DNA of 64,000 bases from Clostridiaceae bacterium Marseille-Q4145. GTDB lineage: Bacteria > Bacillota > Clostridia > Lachnospirales > Lachnospiraceae. Location of the stretch: contig JAGTTP010000002.1 in the NCBI GenBank assembly GCA_018223365.1, positions 1-64,000 on the forward strand. The letters are read 5' to 3'. A model generated the notes under the pieces. The model was not told where the DNA came from and made no database searches. It saw only the letters and a list, made by a program, of their open reading frames with translations. The position numbers and the translations under genes are program-made. Position 1 is the stretch's first letter. Each line of letters opens with the position of its first letter. This document shows, in pieces, positions 55,196 to 64,000 of the stretch.

Positions 55196-56702
55196 CTTTC
55201 CAGCATCCTTCCAGACAGGTTTTCACCTCTTCAAATGTTATGAACTTATGTTCTGTTTTGCATCCGGTCGTTACCGGATTTGCATAAAATAAAAACTGAC
55301 CGTCTTTTGTCTCTGCACCAAACCGAATCCAGGTATAATCGCAGCGGCTCAGTTTGATTGTTCCTTTCACCCTGTAAATGCCGTCCTTTTCCATGACAGA
55401 GCTGCATGAATGCCGTTCTCCATTCTCTATAAAAAATACATCCGGCTCTTCAGAAAGTCCCAGAAACCGGAACTCATACCGAATCTCTCCTGTACGGTAG
55501 GGCAGTTGATCTCCAAACAGGACAGGCCGTCCATCTGCTTCCAGAACATTTTCTACAGAACAGTGCCTCGTCACATAGACATGGCATGCTTTCAATGCAT
55601 TCAGCAGATGTTCCGGTGACATCCCATCCATGTAAACATAGGTTGCCGGATCTCCCGGCACCGATGGTTCCATGGCATCTCCATATCGCTCTTCCAGAAG
55701 ATTATGGGAATCACTTCCACCTACTGCACAGATCCGGTATCCATCTGCCCACAAAAGATCAGACAAATATACCGCTTTCTGATTGGCTTCCTCCGCATGG
55801 GCTTTTTCGTCTGCCGCATAAGTCGGATCATTTATAATCTCAAGGCAGTTCATATCTGCCAGTTTCAGGTCACCATAAAGCCACTTCCAGATATAGAGGA
55901 ACGGATGGTTCACACTGAAAAGCCAGCCCTTTTCCCTGCACTCCTGGATCATAGCTTCGATATCCATCTCCAGCTTTTCCGGCTCTTTATCACTAAGAAT
56001 ACTGGTTAATCCTTCCGGACGGCCAGTCAGCCCAAAGAGGTTGGCATGACCGAGTATTGTGGTCATCTCTACCCCCGGCAAAATCATCACATCTGTGTCC
56101 TGCCAGCCCGTATGCACTACGTTATGCTCCGTCGGTACATAATAATCCAGTTCGTCTTTTTCTGCTTTTTTGGTAGCATTCCATGTAGTTTCCTTGCCAT
56201 CAGAAAGACGGGTATGGGTATGGAAATCTCCTTTATACCAGCGGCATGCTTTCTTATATAATCGGTCATATTCATATTTTTCATAAGCAAAAGAACCCCT
56301 GGTCCAGACATGCGGACCGATCTGTTCCGTAATTTTTGCTTTTTCATCTGAGACGGTGACCGAAAAGCATACTTTTTTTCCATCCATAATCCGATCCAGA
56401 TGTTCCGCAAAAAGACAGACCTGTACCGTCCATTCGCCTTCAGGAAGAGAACCAGGAACGCCGCCGATCGTCGTATCCATGCCATTCTGACCCAGGGAAA
56501 TCACAGGCTCCCCATGGGCCAGCTGCTTCTGCAGCCGGAGATTTCCCTGCGGATCGCGAATCAACAAAAATACGAGAAATGCGAATGCTTCATCCAGATC
56601 ATGAACAAAAGTGAGAGTCAGACAGCCGGAAGGGACCTTGAAGGTCCCCTCCTGTAACGTCTCTGCCTTTTCCTCTATATGAAAGGTAAGTGTTTTCTTC
56701 AT
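55173..56702 (-). CDS. CehA/McbA-type PHP-domain metallohydrolase
   Basis: 509 aa (ATG at 56702; a GTG one codon before overlaps the upstream stop). A beta-rich N-terminus is followed by the PHP core: GDFHTHTRLSDGKETTWN, YYVPTEHNVVHTGW, ILPGVEMTTILGHANLFGL, SVNHPF, and AVGGSDSHN, giving the His/Asp/Glu metal ligands. This family splits phosphoesters or similar bonds. Overlaps the HAD gene by 23 bases. Confidence 0.88.
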   Translation of the reverse strand: MKKTLTFHIEEKAETLQEGTFKVPSGCLTLTFVHDLDEAFAFLVFLLIRDPQGNLRLQKQLAHGEPVISLGQNGMDTTIGGVPGSLPEGEWTVQVCLFAEHLDRIMDGKKVCFSVTVSDEKAKITEQIGPHVWTRGSFAYEKYEYDRLYKKACRWYKGDFHTHTRLSDGKETTWNATKKAEKDELDYYVPTEHNVVHTGWQDTDVMILPGVEMTTILGHANLFGLTGRPEGLTSILSDKEPEKLEMDIEAMIQECREKGWLFSVNHPFLYIWKWLYGDLKLADMNCLEIINDPTYAADEKAHAEEANQKAVYLSDLLWADGYRICAVGGSDSHNLLEERYGDAMEPSVPGDPATYVYMDGMSPEHLLNALKACHVYVTRHCSVENVLEADGRPVLFGDQLPYRTGEIRYEFRFLGLSEEPDVFFIENGERHSCSSVMEKDGIYRVKGTIKLSRCDYTWIRFGAETKDGQFLFYANPVTTGCKTEHKFITFEEVKTCLEGCWKDDQRNSF

Positions 56703-56704
56703 CA

Positions 56705-58069
56705 CTATTTACCAAGTGCCTCATCAAGGGCTGCCTGAGCGGTTGCCTGTGCCTCATCAAGTGCAGTCTTGGCATCAATTCCATCAATCTCCACTTTATC
56801 AGCTGCTACTTTCAGGGCATCCTTGATAGCTCCGTTCGTCGGATCGTAGGGATATACTGTTCCATGAGCAGCCTGTGCAAAAGGTACTGCTGCCTGCGGA
56901 TTTTCTGCTACATAAGCCTGATAATCTGCATTGTCATTGATCTGCTGGTTAACTGCTACATAACCGGTAGACATGGTCCATTTTGCCTGGTTATCAGCGT
57001 TTGTGAAGTATTTGATAAATTCAAAGGCACCCTGTTTTTCTTCATCGGAAGAACCTTCCAGAACACTTAAAGTCTTGGTCTCAGCCATCGGTGCGGAGGA
57101 AGTTTCACTGCTCCATGCCGGCTGCTCCATTGCTGCTACAATACTGAAATCAAGGTCTGCCTGATCTCCTGAAGAACCGGTGTATCCGCCTGCTTTTCCT
57201 GCAATGACATCATCGATGGTTGCATACCAGTACTCCCAGCCCTGTCCGCCGGAATGAATAGCCATAGTTTTATCATCATGGATCCAGGTACGGAAAGACT
57301 CCCATACATCTACCCACTCCGGAGTATTAATGGTTACCTGCGTACCGTCATCACTGAAAATCTTTGCACCATTGCTGAATGCAGCATCGATCATGTTATC
57401 TGCACCCCACATTGGCTCCCAGCCATACTCGTAGTTGCCGGTTGCTTTGATCTTCTGTGCGGCATCTGCCAGATCTGCCCAGGTCTTGATATCATCTGCA
57501 TGGATGCCTGCCTCTTCAAAAGCGGCTTTGTTATAGTACATCACCTGTGTAGTTCCATAAGCCGGAAGACCGAATACTACATTTGCATCATCTACACCCT
57601 GATCATAAAACACAGATAAATAGTTATCTTTCTGGAACTCACTGTCTGCATCGATCATGGGCTGAAGATCTGCCAGCAGACTCTTGCTGTCCAGATTTCT
57701 TGCTGCCTCCACATTCAGAAGCACCAGATCCGGAGCTGCATTTCCGGCAATACCTGCCTGCAGCTTCTGATAGGTCTCATCGTAATCTGCCTGGGTTACA
57801 GTAGATACATGATACTGGCTCTGGGACTCATTGAAGCTGTCTACAATCTCCTGAATCACACCAACTGCTGTCTTTCCGCCGGAATACCAGAATTCCACCT
57901 CTACCGGTGTGCCAGATGCCGTATCCTGGCTGTTGTCTGCCACTGCGGTGTCGCCTGTTGTATTCGCAGTCTCTGCTTCTCCAGTAGCTTCGGATGCATT
58001 TCCGCATCCTGTCATTGCTGCTGCCAACATTGCAGATACCAGCATCATACATACCATTTTTTTCTTCAT
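56705..58069 (-). CDS. carbohydrate ABC transporter substrate-binding lipoprotein
   Basis: 454 aa. Lipoprotein signal MKKKMVCMMLVSAMLAAAMT then GC (lipobox MTGC). A SBP_bac_1 fold: VEFWYSGGKTAVGVIQEIVD, AGIAGNAAPDLVLLNVEAA, GLPAYGTTQVMYYNKAAFEE. Similar to UgpB-type binders of sugars or glycerol phosphates. Confidence 0.92.
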   Translation of the reverse strand: MKKKMVCMMLVSAMLAAAMTGCGNASEATGEAETANTTGDTAVADNSQDTASGTPVEVEFWYSGGKTAVGVIQEIVDSFNESQSQYHVSTVTQADYDETYQKLQAGIAGNAAPDLVLLNVEAARNLDSKSLLADLQPMIDADSEFQKDNYLSVFYDQGVDDANVVFGLPAYGTTQVMYYNKAAFEEAGIHADDIKTWADLADAAQKIKATGNYEYGWEPMWGADNMIDAAFSNGAKIFSDDGTQVTINTPEWVDVWESFRTWIHDDKTMAIHSGGQGWEYWYATIDDVIAGKAGGYTGSSGDQADLDFSIVAAMEQPAWSSETSSAPMAETKTLSVLEGSSDEEKQGAFEFIKYFTNADNQAKWTMSTGYVAVNQQINDNADYQAYVAENPQAAVPFAQAAHGTVYPYDPTNGAIKDALKVAADKVEIDGIDAKTALDEAQATAQAALDEALGK

Positions 58070-58111
58070 TTTTTCATTTCCTCCTCAGGATAGTCTGCTG
58101 TGCGTTTCGCA

Positions 58112-58963
58112 TCAGCCTTTCATTCCGGTGTCTCCACCGATACCGTTGATGAACCATTTCTGTGTAAATGCAAACAAAATCAGAAGCGGCACTACAATCA
58201 GTGCACTTCCCGCCATTACCAGCGCCCACTCCGTTCCGTAGGCACCTCCTTCGATAAAGAAACTTCGAAGTCCCTGGGATACCAAATATTTGGTACTGTC
58301 ATTCGTAATCAGGGATGGCCACATGTAGTTGTTATATGTTGAAATAAAGCTCATCAAACCAAATGTAATAAAAGATGATTTTGTCATGGGACATACAATT
58401 TCCCAGAGAATCCGGAAATGGCTGGCCCGGTCAATTCTGGCCGCCTCAATCAGTCCCTTTGGCACCTGCATAAATGCCTGACGCAGCAGGAAAATTCCAA
58501 AAATACTGACTGTGCTGGAGATCACCAGGCCGGTCAATGTATTCAGAAGATTCCATTTTGACAAAATAATGTAACTGGGAATATAGGTTGCTGCTACCGG
58601 CAGCATATAAGTTCCCATTACAATCAAAAATAAAAGGTTTCGCCCTTTAAACTCCAGAAATACCATGGCATAAGCCAGAAGGGCTCCGGTGAAGATCTGA
58701 AGTGCCACCACAATCACGGAAACCAGCAAGCTGTTCCAGATATAGGAGGGCAGCGGGGACTGAAAGACAACGGAAATAAAATTACTCCATTGAGGAGTGG
58801 ATGGAAAAAAGGCCGATACATCCATAATCTCCGTTTTCGTTTTCAGTGCGCTTAAAATCATCCATAAAAACGGGAATGCCGTAAAAAGGCTGATCAGTAT
58901 GAGCACTGTAAATTTGGCTGTTCTCCCTGCTAAATCTACGGGAGAGATTGTTTTCTTTTTCAT
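58112..58963 (-). CDS. carbohydrate ABC transporter permease (UgpE/MalG type)
   Basis: 283 aa, six helices. The EAA loop is LIEAARIDRASHFRILWEIV CPMTK; the N-terminus LILISLFTAFPFLWMILSAL KTK is typical. Pairs with the upstream permease. Confidence 0.93.
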   Translation of the reverse strand: MKKKTISPVDLAGRTAKFTVLILISLFTAFPFLWMILSALKTKTEIMDVSAFFPSTPQWSNFISVVFQSPLPSYIWNSLLVSVIVVALQIFTGALLAYAMVFLEFKGRNLLFLIVMGTYMLPVAATYIPSYIILSKWNLLNTLTGLVISSTVSIFGIFLLRQAFMQVPKGLIEAARIDRASHFRILWEIVCPMTKSSFITFGLMSFISTYNNYMWPSLITNDSTKYLVSQGLRSFFIEGGAYGTEWALVMAGSALIVVPLLILFAFTQKWFINGIGGDTGMKG

Positions 58964-58972
58964 ATGCTCCTC

Positions 58973-59863
58973 CTAGTAATGTACCCATCGTTTGGATGCC
59001 ACAAACTGTATCAGGGAAAGAAGAACGGTAATCACTATCATGATGACTGCAACAGAGGTTGCCTGTCCCATCTTGAATTCTTCGAATCCCAGCTGATAAT
59101 ACATGTAAAGCAGCGTCCGGGTACTTCCGCTTGGTCCTCCCTGAGTCAGAATCTGAATCTGATCATAAGCCTGCAGGGAATTGACCATGGTAATAATCAT
59201 CAGGAAAAAAGTCGTCGGTGAAATGCTTGGGAGCGTCATATCCAAAAACTGCCGCAATGGCTTCGCTCCGTCCAGGCTGCTTGCTTCATAATATTCTACT
59301 GGTACTTTTTCCAGCGCGGACAGATAAAAAATCATAGCATATCCAAGACTCTTCCAGACTGTTACGATGATGACCGACAGCATAGCTGTCTGGGAACTGC
59401 TGATCCATTTCAGTGCAGGAAGTCCAAAGATACCAAGAACTGCATTGGCAAGACCTCCATCCTCCCTGAAAATCCAGGTCCATACAATGGAAATGGCAAC
59501 GGTCGGTGTGATCCATGGGGAAAACAGGACAAATTTGAAAAATCCGCTTCCTTTAAAATTTTTCCGAAGCAGAAGTGCCAGTCCCAGTCCACCTGCAATG
59601 GTCGGAATCAATGTACCTGCCGTGAAAATGATGGTGTTCCAGAGAGCCGCATAAAAACGGCTGTCTTTGAGCAGGGCCTGATAGTTCTTAAACCACACAA
59701 AATGATATTCTGGTGTCATAAAATCCCAGTCTGTAAAACTAAGCCAGATAGAACGGCCGATCGGATAAAGCCAGAAAATAAATAATGGGATGAATGCGGG
59801 AAGTACGAACAGCAGAACGACTGCCGCATGTTTCAGGTTTTTTCGATTTACTAATGTCTGCAT
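58973..59863 (-). CDS. carbohydrate ABC transporter permease (UgpA/MalF type)
   Basis: 296 aa, six helices. EAA loop YYEASSLDGAKPLRQFLDMT LPSISP; LFVLPAFIPLFIFWLYPIGR SIWLSFTDWD at the start. First gene of the operon; its leader is AT-rich with repeats. Confidence 0.93.
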   Translation of the reverse strand: MQTLVNRKNLKHAAVVLLFVLPAFIPLFIFWLYPIGRSIWLSFTDWDFMTPEYHFVWFKNYQALLKDSRFYAALWNTIIFTAGTLIPTIAGGLGLALLLRKNFKGSGFFKFVLFSPWITPTVAISIVWTWIFREDGGLANAVLGIFGLPALKWISSSQTAMLSVIIVTVWKSLGYAMIFYLSALEKVPVEYYEASSLDGAKPLRQFLDMTLPSISPTTFFLMIITMVNSLQAYDQIQILTQGGPSGSTRTLLYMYYQLGFEEFKMGQATSVAVIMIVITVLLSLIQFVASKRWVHY

Positions 59864-59891
59864 ATCTCTCTCCTTCCTTGGACAATTCTAG

Positions 59892-59982
59892 TCTGTGGAT
59901 GTAAAATATACTATCTGCTTCACGTAAAAAGAGTCGCAAAACTATGTAAAGTAAATCTGTAAAATGTAAAGAAATGTAAAAA
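59892..59982 (-). promoter_or_regulatory. upstream region of the ABC operon with TTTACA repeats
   Basis: Minus-strand TTTACA occurs at 59980-59975, 59970-59965, 59963-59958 and 59950-59945, and once more near 59900. The promoter itself is not certain (TATATT near 59910). The repeats may bind a regulator; no regulator gene is next to the operon. Confidence 0.35.
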
Positions 59983-60018
59983 GAGAAAGGACGGAAAGAA
60001 AAAAAGAAGACTGCCATG

Positions 60019-60561
60019 TTACCAGCAGTCTTCCAGTTCTTCATATTCGCTCCGGTAGAGAACAATCTCTCCGGCTTCTTTTGTTTTTTTCAGGTCAATG
60101 ACCCTTTGATTTTCACTTCCACGGTACTGTAAAGTCAGATTCCGCTCCGCAAGAATGAAAGGACCATCCACCAGCACGTCGGCCAGTTCCAAAAGCCGCT
60201 GTACAAATGGATCTTTCATAGCGAGCAGCTGCTCATATAAGTATCCGGTATAAACCATCAGATGTTTTCCGGCGGCTTTCACTGCCTCTGCAATGGGAAC
60301 CAGCGCCTCTGCCTGGCAGAAGGGTTCCCCTCCGGAAAAGGTTACTCCCGACAAAAGGGGATTTTCCTCCATCTTCTGAATCAGCTCTTCTGAGTTCACC
60401 TCATATCCCCCTGCAAAGTCGTGAGTCTGGGGATTATGACATCCGGGACAGTGATGGGGACATCCCTGGGTGAAGATGACAAATCGGATGCCGGGGCCAT
60501 CCACGATAGAATCCTGAACAGTCCCGGCAATACGTAACTTAGGACAGGCTGTGTTTAACAC
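60019..60561 (-). CDS. nrdG: anaerobic ribonucleotide reductase activating protein
   Basis: About 180 aa from the GTG at 60561 (RBS GGAGG); the longer frame has an ATG at 60588 inside the previous gene. Radical SAM: CxxxCxxC in QGCPHHCPGCHN, SAM-binding GVTFSGGEPFCQAEAL. It makes the glycyl radical on NrdD. Confidence 0.93.
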   Translation of the reverse strand: MLNTACPKLRIAGTVQDSIVDGPGIRFVIFTQGCPHHCPGCHNPQTHDFAGGYEVNSEELIQKMEENPLLSGVTFSGGEPFCQAEALVPIAEAVKAAGKHLMVYTGYLYEQLLAMKDPFVQRLLELADVLVDGPFILAERNLTLQYRGSENQRVIDLKKTKEAGEIVLYRSEYEELEDCW

Positions 60562-60697
60562 GATCCCTTTCCTCCGCTCTCTTCGCATTGTTGAAACGAT
60601 CGGTCGTGCCTACCAGATATCCGGTAATCCGACGGATTCTGTCAAACTTTACATCTCCCCCAACCATTCCGTTTTCAGGTAATACTCTTCCTGTCAT
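60539..60697 (-). CDS. separate glycyl-radical C-terminal peptide of class III RNR
   Basis: 52 aa from the ATG at 60697, RBS AAGGAG nine bases away. MTGRVLPENGMVGGDVKFDR then IRRITGYLVGTTDRFNNAKR AEERDRVKH: the R-I-T-G-Y segment and the following FN.AKR.E...RVKH are what normally ends NrdD, carrying the radical glycine. The main nrdD gene (60717-63032) stops before this region. It is a clean gene with its own signals, not a frameshift, so the radical domain is delivered as a separate chain. Confidence 0.7.
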   Translation of the reverse strand: MTGRVLPENGMVGGDVKFDRIRRITGYLVGTTDRFNNAKRAEERDRVKHSLS

Positions 60698-60716
60698 AAC
60701 AAACATCTCCTTTTTA

Positions 60717-63032
60717 TTAGTGATTCGGATCAAAATATACCGGGATATCCGGATATTTTTTCCGAAGTTCATTCAATCGTTCAATAGATACTGCCTCGCC
60801 TTCATGACGTCCGCATCTCGGGCACACATCGTCAATCACTCCTGTAAATCCGCAGACCGGATCACGGTCAACCGGATGGTTTACAGAACCGTAACCGATG
60901 CCGCTTTCTTTCATGCAGCGGATAATAGCTTCAAATGCCTCCGGATTCTTGGCGGTATCACCATCCAGCTCCACATAGCTGATATGACCAGCATTGGTCA
61001 GTGCATGATACGGAGCTTCAATCTTAATCTTCTGGAATGCGCCTATCGGATAGTAAACCGGTACATGGAAAGAGTTGGTATAATACTCTCTGTCCGTCAC
61101 CCCCGGAATCTTGCCGAAACGCTTCTGGTCAATGCGTACGAACCGTCCGGAAAGTCCTTCTGCCGGAGTAGCCAGCAATGTAAAGTTCAAACCGGTCTTC
61201 TCGGATTCATCATCCATGTATTTTCTCATGTGGCCGATGATCTCAAGACCCAGCTTTCTACTCTCCTCACTCTCACCATGATGTTTTCCGGTAAGAGCTA
61301 CCAGCGTCTCTGCCAGTCCGATAAATCCGACACTCAAAGTACCATGTTTTAATACTTCTCCAACTTCATCATTGATATTCAGCTTATCGGAATCGATCCA
61401 GATGCCCTGTCCCATAAGGAATGGATAATTCTTCACCGTCTTCCTGCTCTGGATACCGAAGCGGTGCAGCAGCTGTCTGCAACAGAGGGCCAGGCGCTTG
61501 TCCAGCAGCTTGTAGAACTTGTCCATATTTCCCTTTGCAAGGATTCCCAGCCGCGGCAGGTTAATGGATGTAAAACTTAAGTTTCCTCTTCCGCAAGTCA
61601 CTTCCTTAGTGGGATCATAATGATTTCCCATAACCCTGGTACGACATCCCATATAGGCAATCTCTGTATTGTAATCACCTTCTTTGTAGTAAGGCAGGTT
61701 AAACGGTGCATCGATAAAGCTGAAGTTCGGGAACAGTCGCTTTGCGGATACTTTAATTGCCAGACGGAACAGATCATAATTCGGATCACCCGGATTATAG
61801 TTGATTCCTTCTTTTACTTTGAAAATCTGTACCGGGAAAATGGCGGTCTCACCATTTCCAAGTCCGATATCGGTCACCTTCAGAAGATTCTTCATGGCCA
61901 TTCTTGCTTCCGGAGAAGTACAGGTTCCGTAGTTAATGGAACTGAACGGCACCTGGGCGCCTGCTCTGGAATTCATGGTATTTAAGTTGTGAATCAGAGA
62001 TTCCATTGCCTGATAAGTCGCCTGATCCGTCTCTTTCATGGCAATACGGATGGATGTCTTATGACATCTGCGTATTTCTTCTTCTGCCGGCGTTTTTCCA
62101 AGCCACTGCTCTCCGGTTTCCAGAAGCCACTGTACCAGTAATTCTTCATGATCATCAATATTGCTCATATTAATGCGGTCCGGCATCGCATCTTTCAGTG
62201 CAGACCGGAATGCCTCGCCCAGCACATTCTCGCAGTCATATTCCAGCCAGAAGTAACGCTGTACTGCATCATAATATTCTTTCCGGAAAGTGCAGGCCAC
62301 GCCTTCTGCCATGGCATAGTCGAAGTTCGGTACGGACTGTCCGCCATGCATCTCATTCTGGTTTGCCTGAATAGCAATGCAGGCCAAAGCAGCGTAGCTG
62401 GCAATGGACTTCGGTTGACGAATAAATCCGTGTCCGGTGGAGAATCCATCATGAAACAGCTTCACCAGGTCAATCTGGCAGCAGGTTTCCGTCAACATAT
62501 AGAAATCTTTGTCATGAATGTGGATGTCACCATTGATATGTGCTGCTGCAATGTCTTTTGGCAGAATATAGTTATCCACAAAATAATTGGCTCCTTCGGA
62601 GCCATATTTCAACATGGTACCCATGGAGGTATCTGCATCAATATTCGCATTCTCACGCTTGATATCCGCATCTGCGGCACTGGTGAAGGTAAGCTCCCTG
62701 TATATATTCACCAGATCCGCCTCTGTCTTGCGAACCTTGGTGTGCTCTGCCCGATAAAGGATATATGCCTTCGCAGTCTTGGCAAATCCATTGGCAATCA
62801 GTTTCTCTTCCACAAGATCCTGCACCTGTTCTACGTCCGGTACTTGTCCTGCCGGAATGGATTCTACCACTTCATCTACCAGTTTTTCAAACTGGACCGG
62901 CGCGATTGCCTCAATCTGGGCAGCTTCGTTTGCCTTATGAATCGCGCTGCGGATTTTGTTCACATCGAAAGGTACCGGAGTTCCGTTTCTCTTTTTTATG
63001 GTCTCCGGACATGCGATGGCATTTTCCTTCAT
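60717..63032 (-). CDS. nrdD: anaerobic ribonucleoside-triphosphate reductase, large part
   Basis: 771 aa. N-terminal ATP-cone (IKKRNGTPVPFDVNKIRSAI), ten-stranded barrel with the catalytic Cys region (GCRTRVMGNHYDPTKEVTCG RGNLSF), C-terminal Zn cluster (DPVCGFTGVIDDVCPRCGRH). It ends at PVYFDPNH, before the glycyl-radical motif, which is in the next ORF. Reduces NTPs to dNTPs without oxygen. Confidence 0.93.
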   Translation of the reverse strand: MKENAIACPETIKKRNGTPVPFDVNKIRSAIHKANEAAQIEAIAPVQFEKLVDEVVESIPAGQVPDVEQVQDLVEEKLIANGFAKTAKAYILYRAEHTKVRKTEADLVNIYRELTFTSAADADIKRENANIDADTSMGTMLKYGSEGANYFVDNYILPKDIAAAHINGDIHIHDKDFYMLTETCCQIDLVKLFHDGFSTGHGFIRQPKSIASYAALACIAIQANQNEMHGGQSVPNFDYAMAEGVACTFRKEYYDAVQRYFWLEYDCENVLGEAFRSALKDAMPDRINMSNIDDHEELLVQWLLETGEQWLGKTPAEEEIRRCHKTSIRIAMKETDQATYQAMESLIHNLNTMNSRAGAQVPFSSINYGTCTSPEARMAMKNLLKVTDIGLGNGETAIFPVQIFKVKEGINYNPGDPNYDLFRLAIKVSAKRLFPNFSFIDAPFNLPYYKEGDYNTEIAYMGCRTRVMGNHYDPTKEVTCGRGNLSFTSINLPRLGILAKGNMDKFYKLLDKRLALCCRQLLHRFGIQSRKTVKNYPFLMGQGIWIDSDKLNINDEVGEVLKHGTLSVGFIGLAETLVALTGKHHGESEESRKLGLEIIGHMRKYMDDESEKTGLNFTLLATPAEGLSGRFVRIDQKRFGKIPGVTDREYYTNSFHVPVYYPIGAFQKIKIEAPYHALTNAGHISYVELDGDTAKNPEAFEAIIRCMKESGIGYGSVNHPVDRDPVCGFTGVIDDVCPRCGRHEGEAVSIERLNELRKKYPDIPVYFDPNH

Positions 63033-63145
63033 GTTACTCCCTCCAAAACTATATCTGGTATTTTATTTTTAATCCCTGTACAAAATACAGTATCACCAAA
63101 CCGCGTTATGTGCAAGGACATTTTATATGAACTATCCGTTGTCTC

Positions 63146-63173
63146 ACAAAAATTGCCCGGAAATCCGGGCAAT
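63146..63173 (-). terminator. terminator of the YitT-family gene
   Basis: ATTGCCCGG / CCGGGCAAT (63152-63160, 63165-63173); minus strand followed by TTTTTGTG. The stretch between it and nrdD (63033-63151) holds the nrdD promoter region; a clear box could not be fixed. Confidence 0.8.
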
Positions 63174-63177
63174 CTGG

Positions 63178-64000
63178 CTATAATTTTTCTGCAAAAAAAT
63201 CTTTATATCCCTCGCCGTAAATCTCACTGGCACTGGTAACAATCATAAATGCCGCTGGATCTTCTGTTTTCACCAGTTCTTCTACCTGGGGTCCCTGCAC
63301 TCTTCGTACCACGCAGAGAATCACCTGCTTTTCGTTTCCTGTCCAGCCACCGGATCCTCTCAAATACGTAATCCCCACGTCCAGTTCTTCCATGATCCGC
63401 CGGCCAATTTCTCCTGGCTTTTCTGTAATGATATAAATCATCTTGGCTTCATCACCGCCATACAGCACATAATCCAGTGCCGCACCGCTCACCAGAACAG
63501 CAATCAGCGCATAGAGAATGGTATTAATATTCCGGAAAACCAGACCTGAACAGGCAACAATCAAAAGATCCGTACACTCAAACAAAAATCCTGTCTTCAG
63601 ATGACGATATCTTTTTCTGAGCAGCTTGACAATAATATCCACACCTCCTGTGGTGGCACCCGCTTTAAAAACCATCCCTATGCCAAGGGCCAGAAGTACG
63701 CTTCCTGTCAATGCTGCCAGAAGAGGATCTGTCGTCATTGGTCCATAGGGTGTCAGTATATTTGTCGCCCACGAGGTCAGTATAACTGCGTACATGGTTT
63801 TTCCCATAAATCTAAGACCAAATTTCCAGATTCCGACAAGAATGATTGGAATATTAACCAGCAGATACAGGGTACCGGTATCAATTCCGCTCAGTCGGTT
63901 CAGAATAACTGCGACTCCACTGACTCCTCCCGGTGCTAAATTGTTCGGATCCAGAAACAGACTGATTCCTGCTCCATATATCAGCGATGCCACAAAGATC
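63178..64000 (-). CDS. YitT family membrane protein (partial, 5' end outside)
   Basis: The frame is open to the window edge; the GTG at 63993 is probably internal since the family has about 20 more N-terminal residues. Five membrane helices (LYLLVNIPIILVGIWKFGLR, LLAALTGSVLLALGIGMVFK) with GATTGGVDIIVKLL, then the cytosolic DUF2179 domain (YIITEKPGEIGRRIMEELDV, VILCVVRRVQGPQVEELVKT). Function unknown. Confidence 0.92.
   Translation of the reverse strand, partial: IFVASLIYGAGISLFLDPNNLAPGGVSGVAVILNRLSGIDTGTLYLLVNIPIILVGIWKFGLRFMGKTMYAVILTSWATNILTPYGPMTTDPLLAALTGSVLLALGIGMVFKAGATTGGVDIIVKLLRKRYRHLKTGFLFECTDLLIVACSGLVFRNINTILYALIAVLVSGAALDYVLYGGDEAKMIYIITEKPGEIGRRIMEELDVGITYLRGSGGWTGNEKQVILCVVRRVQGPQVEELVKTEDPAAFMIVTSASEIYGEGYKDFFAEKL

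Noticed and set aside
63033..63110. NrdR boxes before nrdD
   Set aside because: AGATATAGTT is a partial match only and a second box at the right spacing was not found.
62148..63239. Plus-strand frame of 363 aa
   Set aside because: Antisense shadow of nrdD.

Overview
The window comes from a low- to mid-GC anaerobic Firmicute, most likely a gut Lachnospiraceae (Blautia/Dorea-like). The evidence is the oxygen-independent class III ribonucleotide reductase (nrdD/nrdG), the paired NifU-like scaffold and GGGtGRT genes, purine-rich ribosome binding sites with frequent TTG/GTG starts, and relics of Firmicute integrative elements. Almost everything is on the minus strand.

Left flank, 1-15 kb: an accessory island full of scars. 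It holds a GNAT acetyltransferase, an AAA ATPase, a multidrug-type operon (nitroreductase, MATE, GNAT, MATE) behind a consensus promoter and a leader terminator, broken ACT-domain and cupin genes, two group II intron relics, a decayed IS3-family copy, fragments of integrative-element genes (sigma factor, Maff2-type), and a GntR/ABC transporter operon whose ATPase gene is split by an intact 1373-bp IS3-family element with a 3-bp target duplication. VOC, sugar O-acetyltransferase, EamA and small secreted-protein genes follow.

Centre, about 15006-51128: a complete, apparently intact siphovirus-type prophage of about 36.1 kb, integrated in the 3' end of the GGGtGRT gene. From right to left it has an integrase with an N-terminal zinc ribbon, a lysogeny switch (CI-like repressor, divergent promoters, repeated operators), a row of small early genes and a tRNA (CAT anticodon), a replication/partition block (SSB-like protein, HUH rolling-circle-type Rep with a predicted counter-transcribed RNA, VRR-NUC nuclease, ParA, ParB), a HicAB toxin-antitoxin pair, HNH endonuclease and terminase, an HK97-type head, a long flexible tail (with a predicted -1 frameshift in the tail chaperone), a baseplate/fibre section, and lysis genes. 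Between fibre and lysis genes lies a complete diversity-generating retroelement (DGR): variable protein, Avd, template repeat and reverse transcriptase. All 12 substitutions in the aligned core of the variable repeat fall at template adenines, the hallmark of DGR mutagenesis, so the phage probably diversifies a receptor-binding C-type-lectin-fold protein. HUH Rep + antisense RNA + ParAB gives this integrated tailed phage a plasmid-like maintenance module.

Right flank, 51-64 kb: host core genes. These are the GGGtGRT and Fe-S scaffold pair, an SMR transporter, a seven-gene carbohydrate or phosphoester ABC uptake operon with a PHP hydrolase and a HAD phosphatase, then nrdD, a separate small ORF that carries the glycyl-radical C-terminus, nrdG, and a YitT-family membrane protein cut by the window edge.
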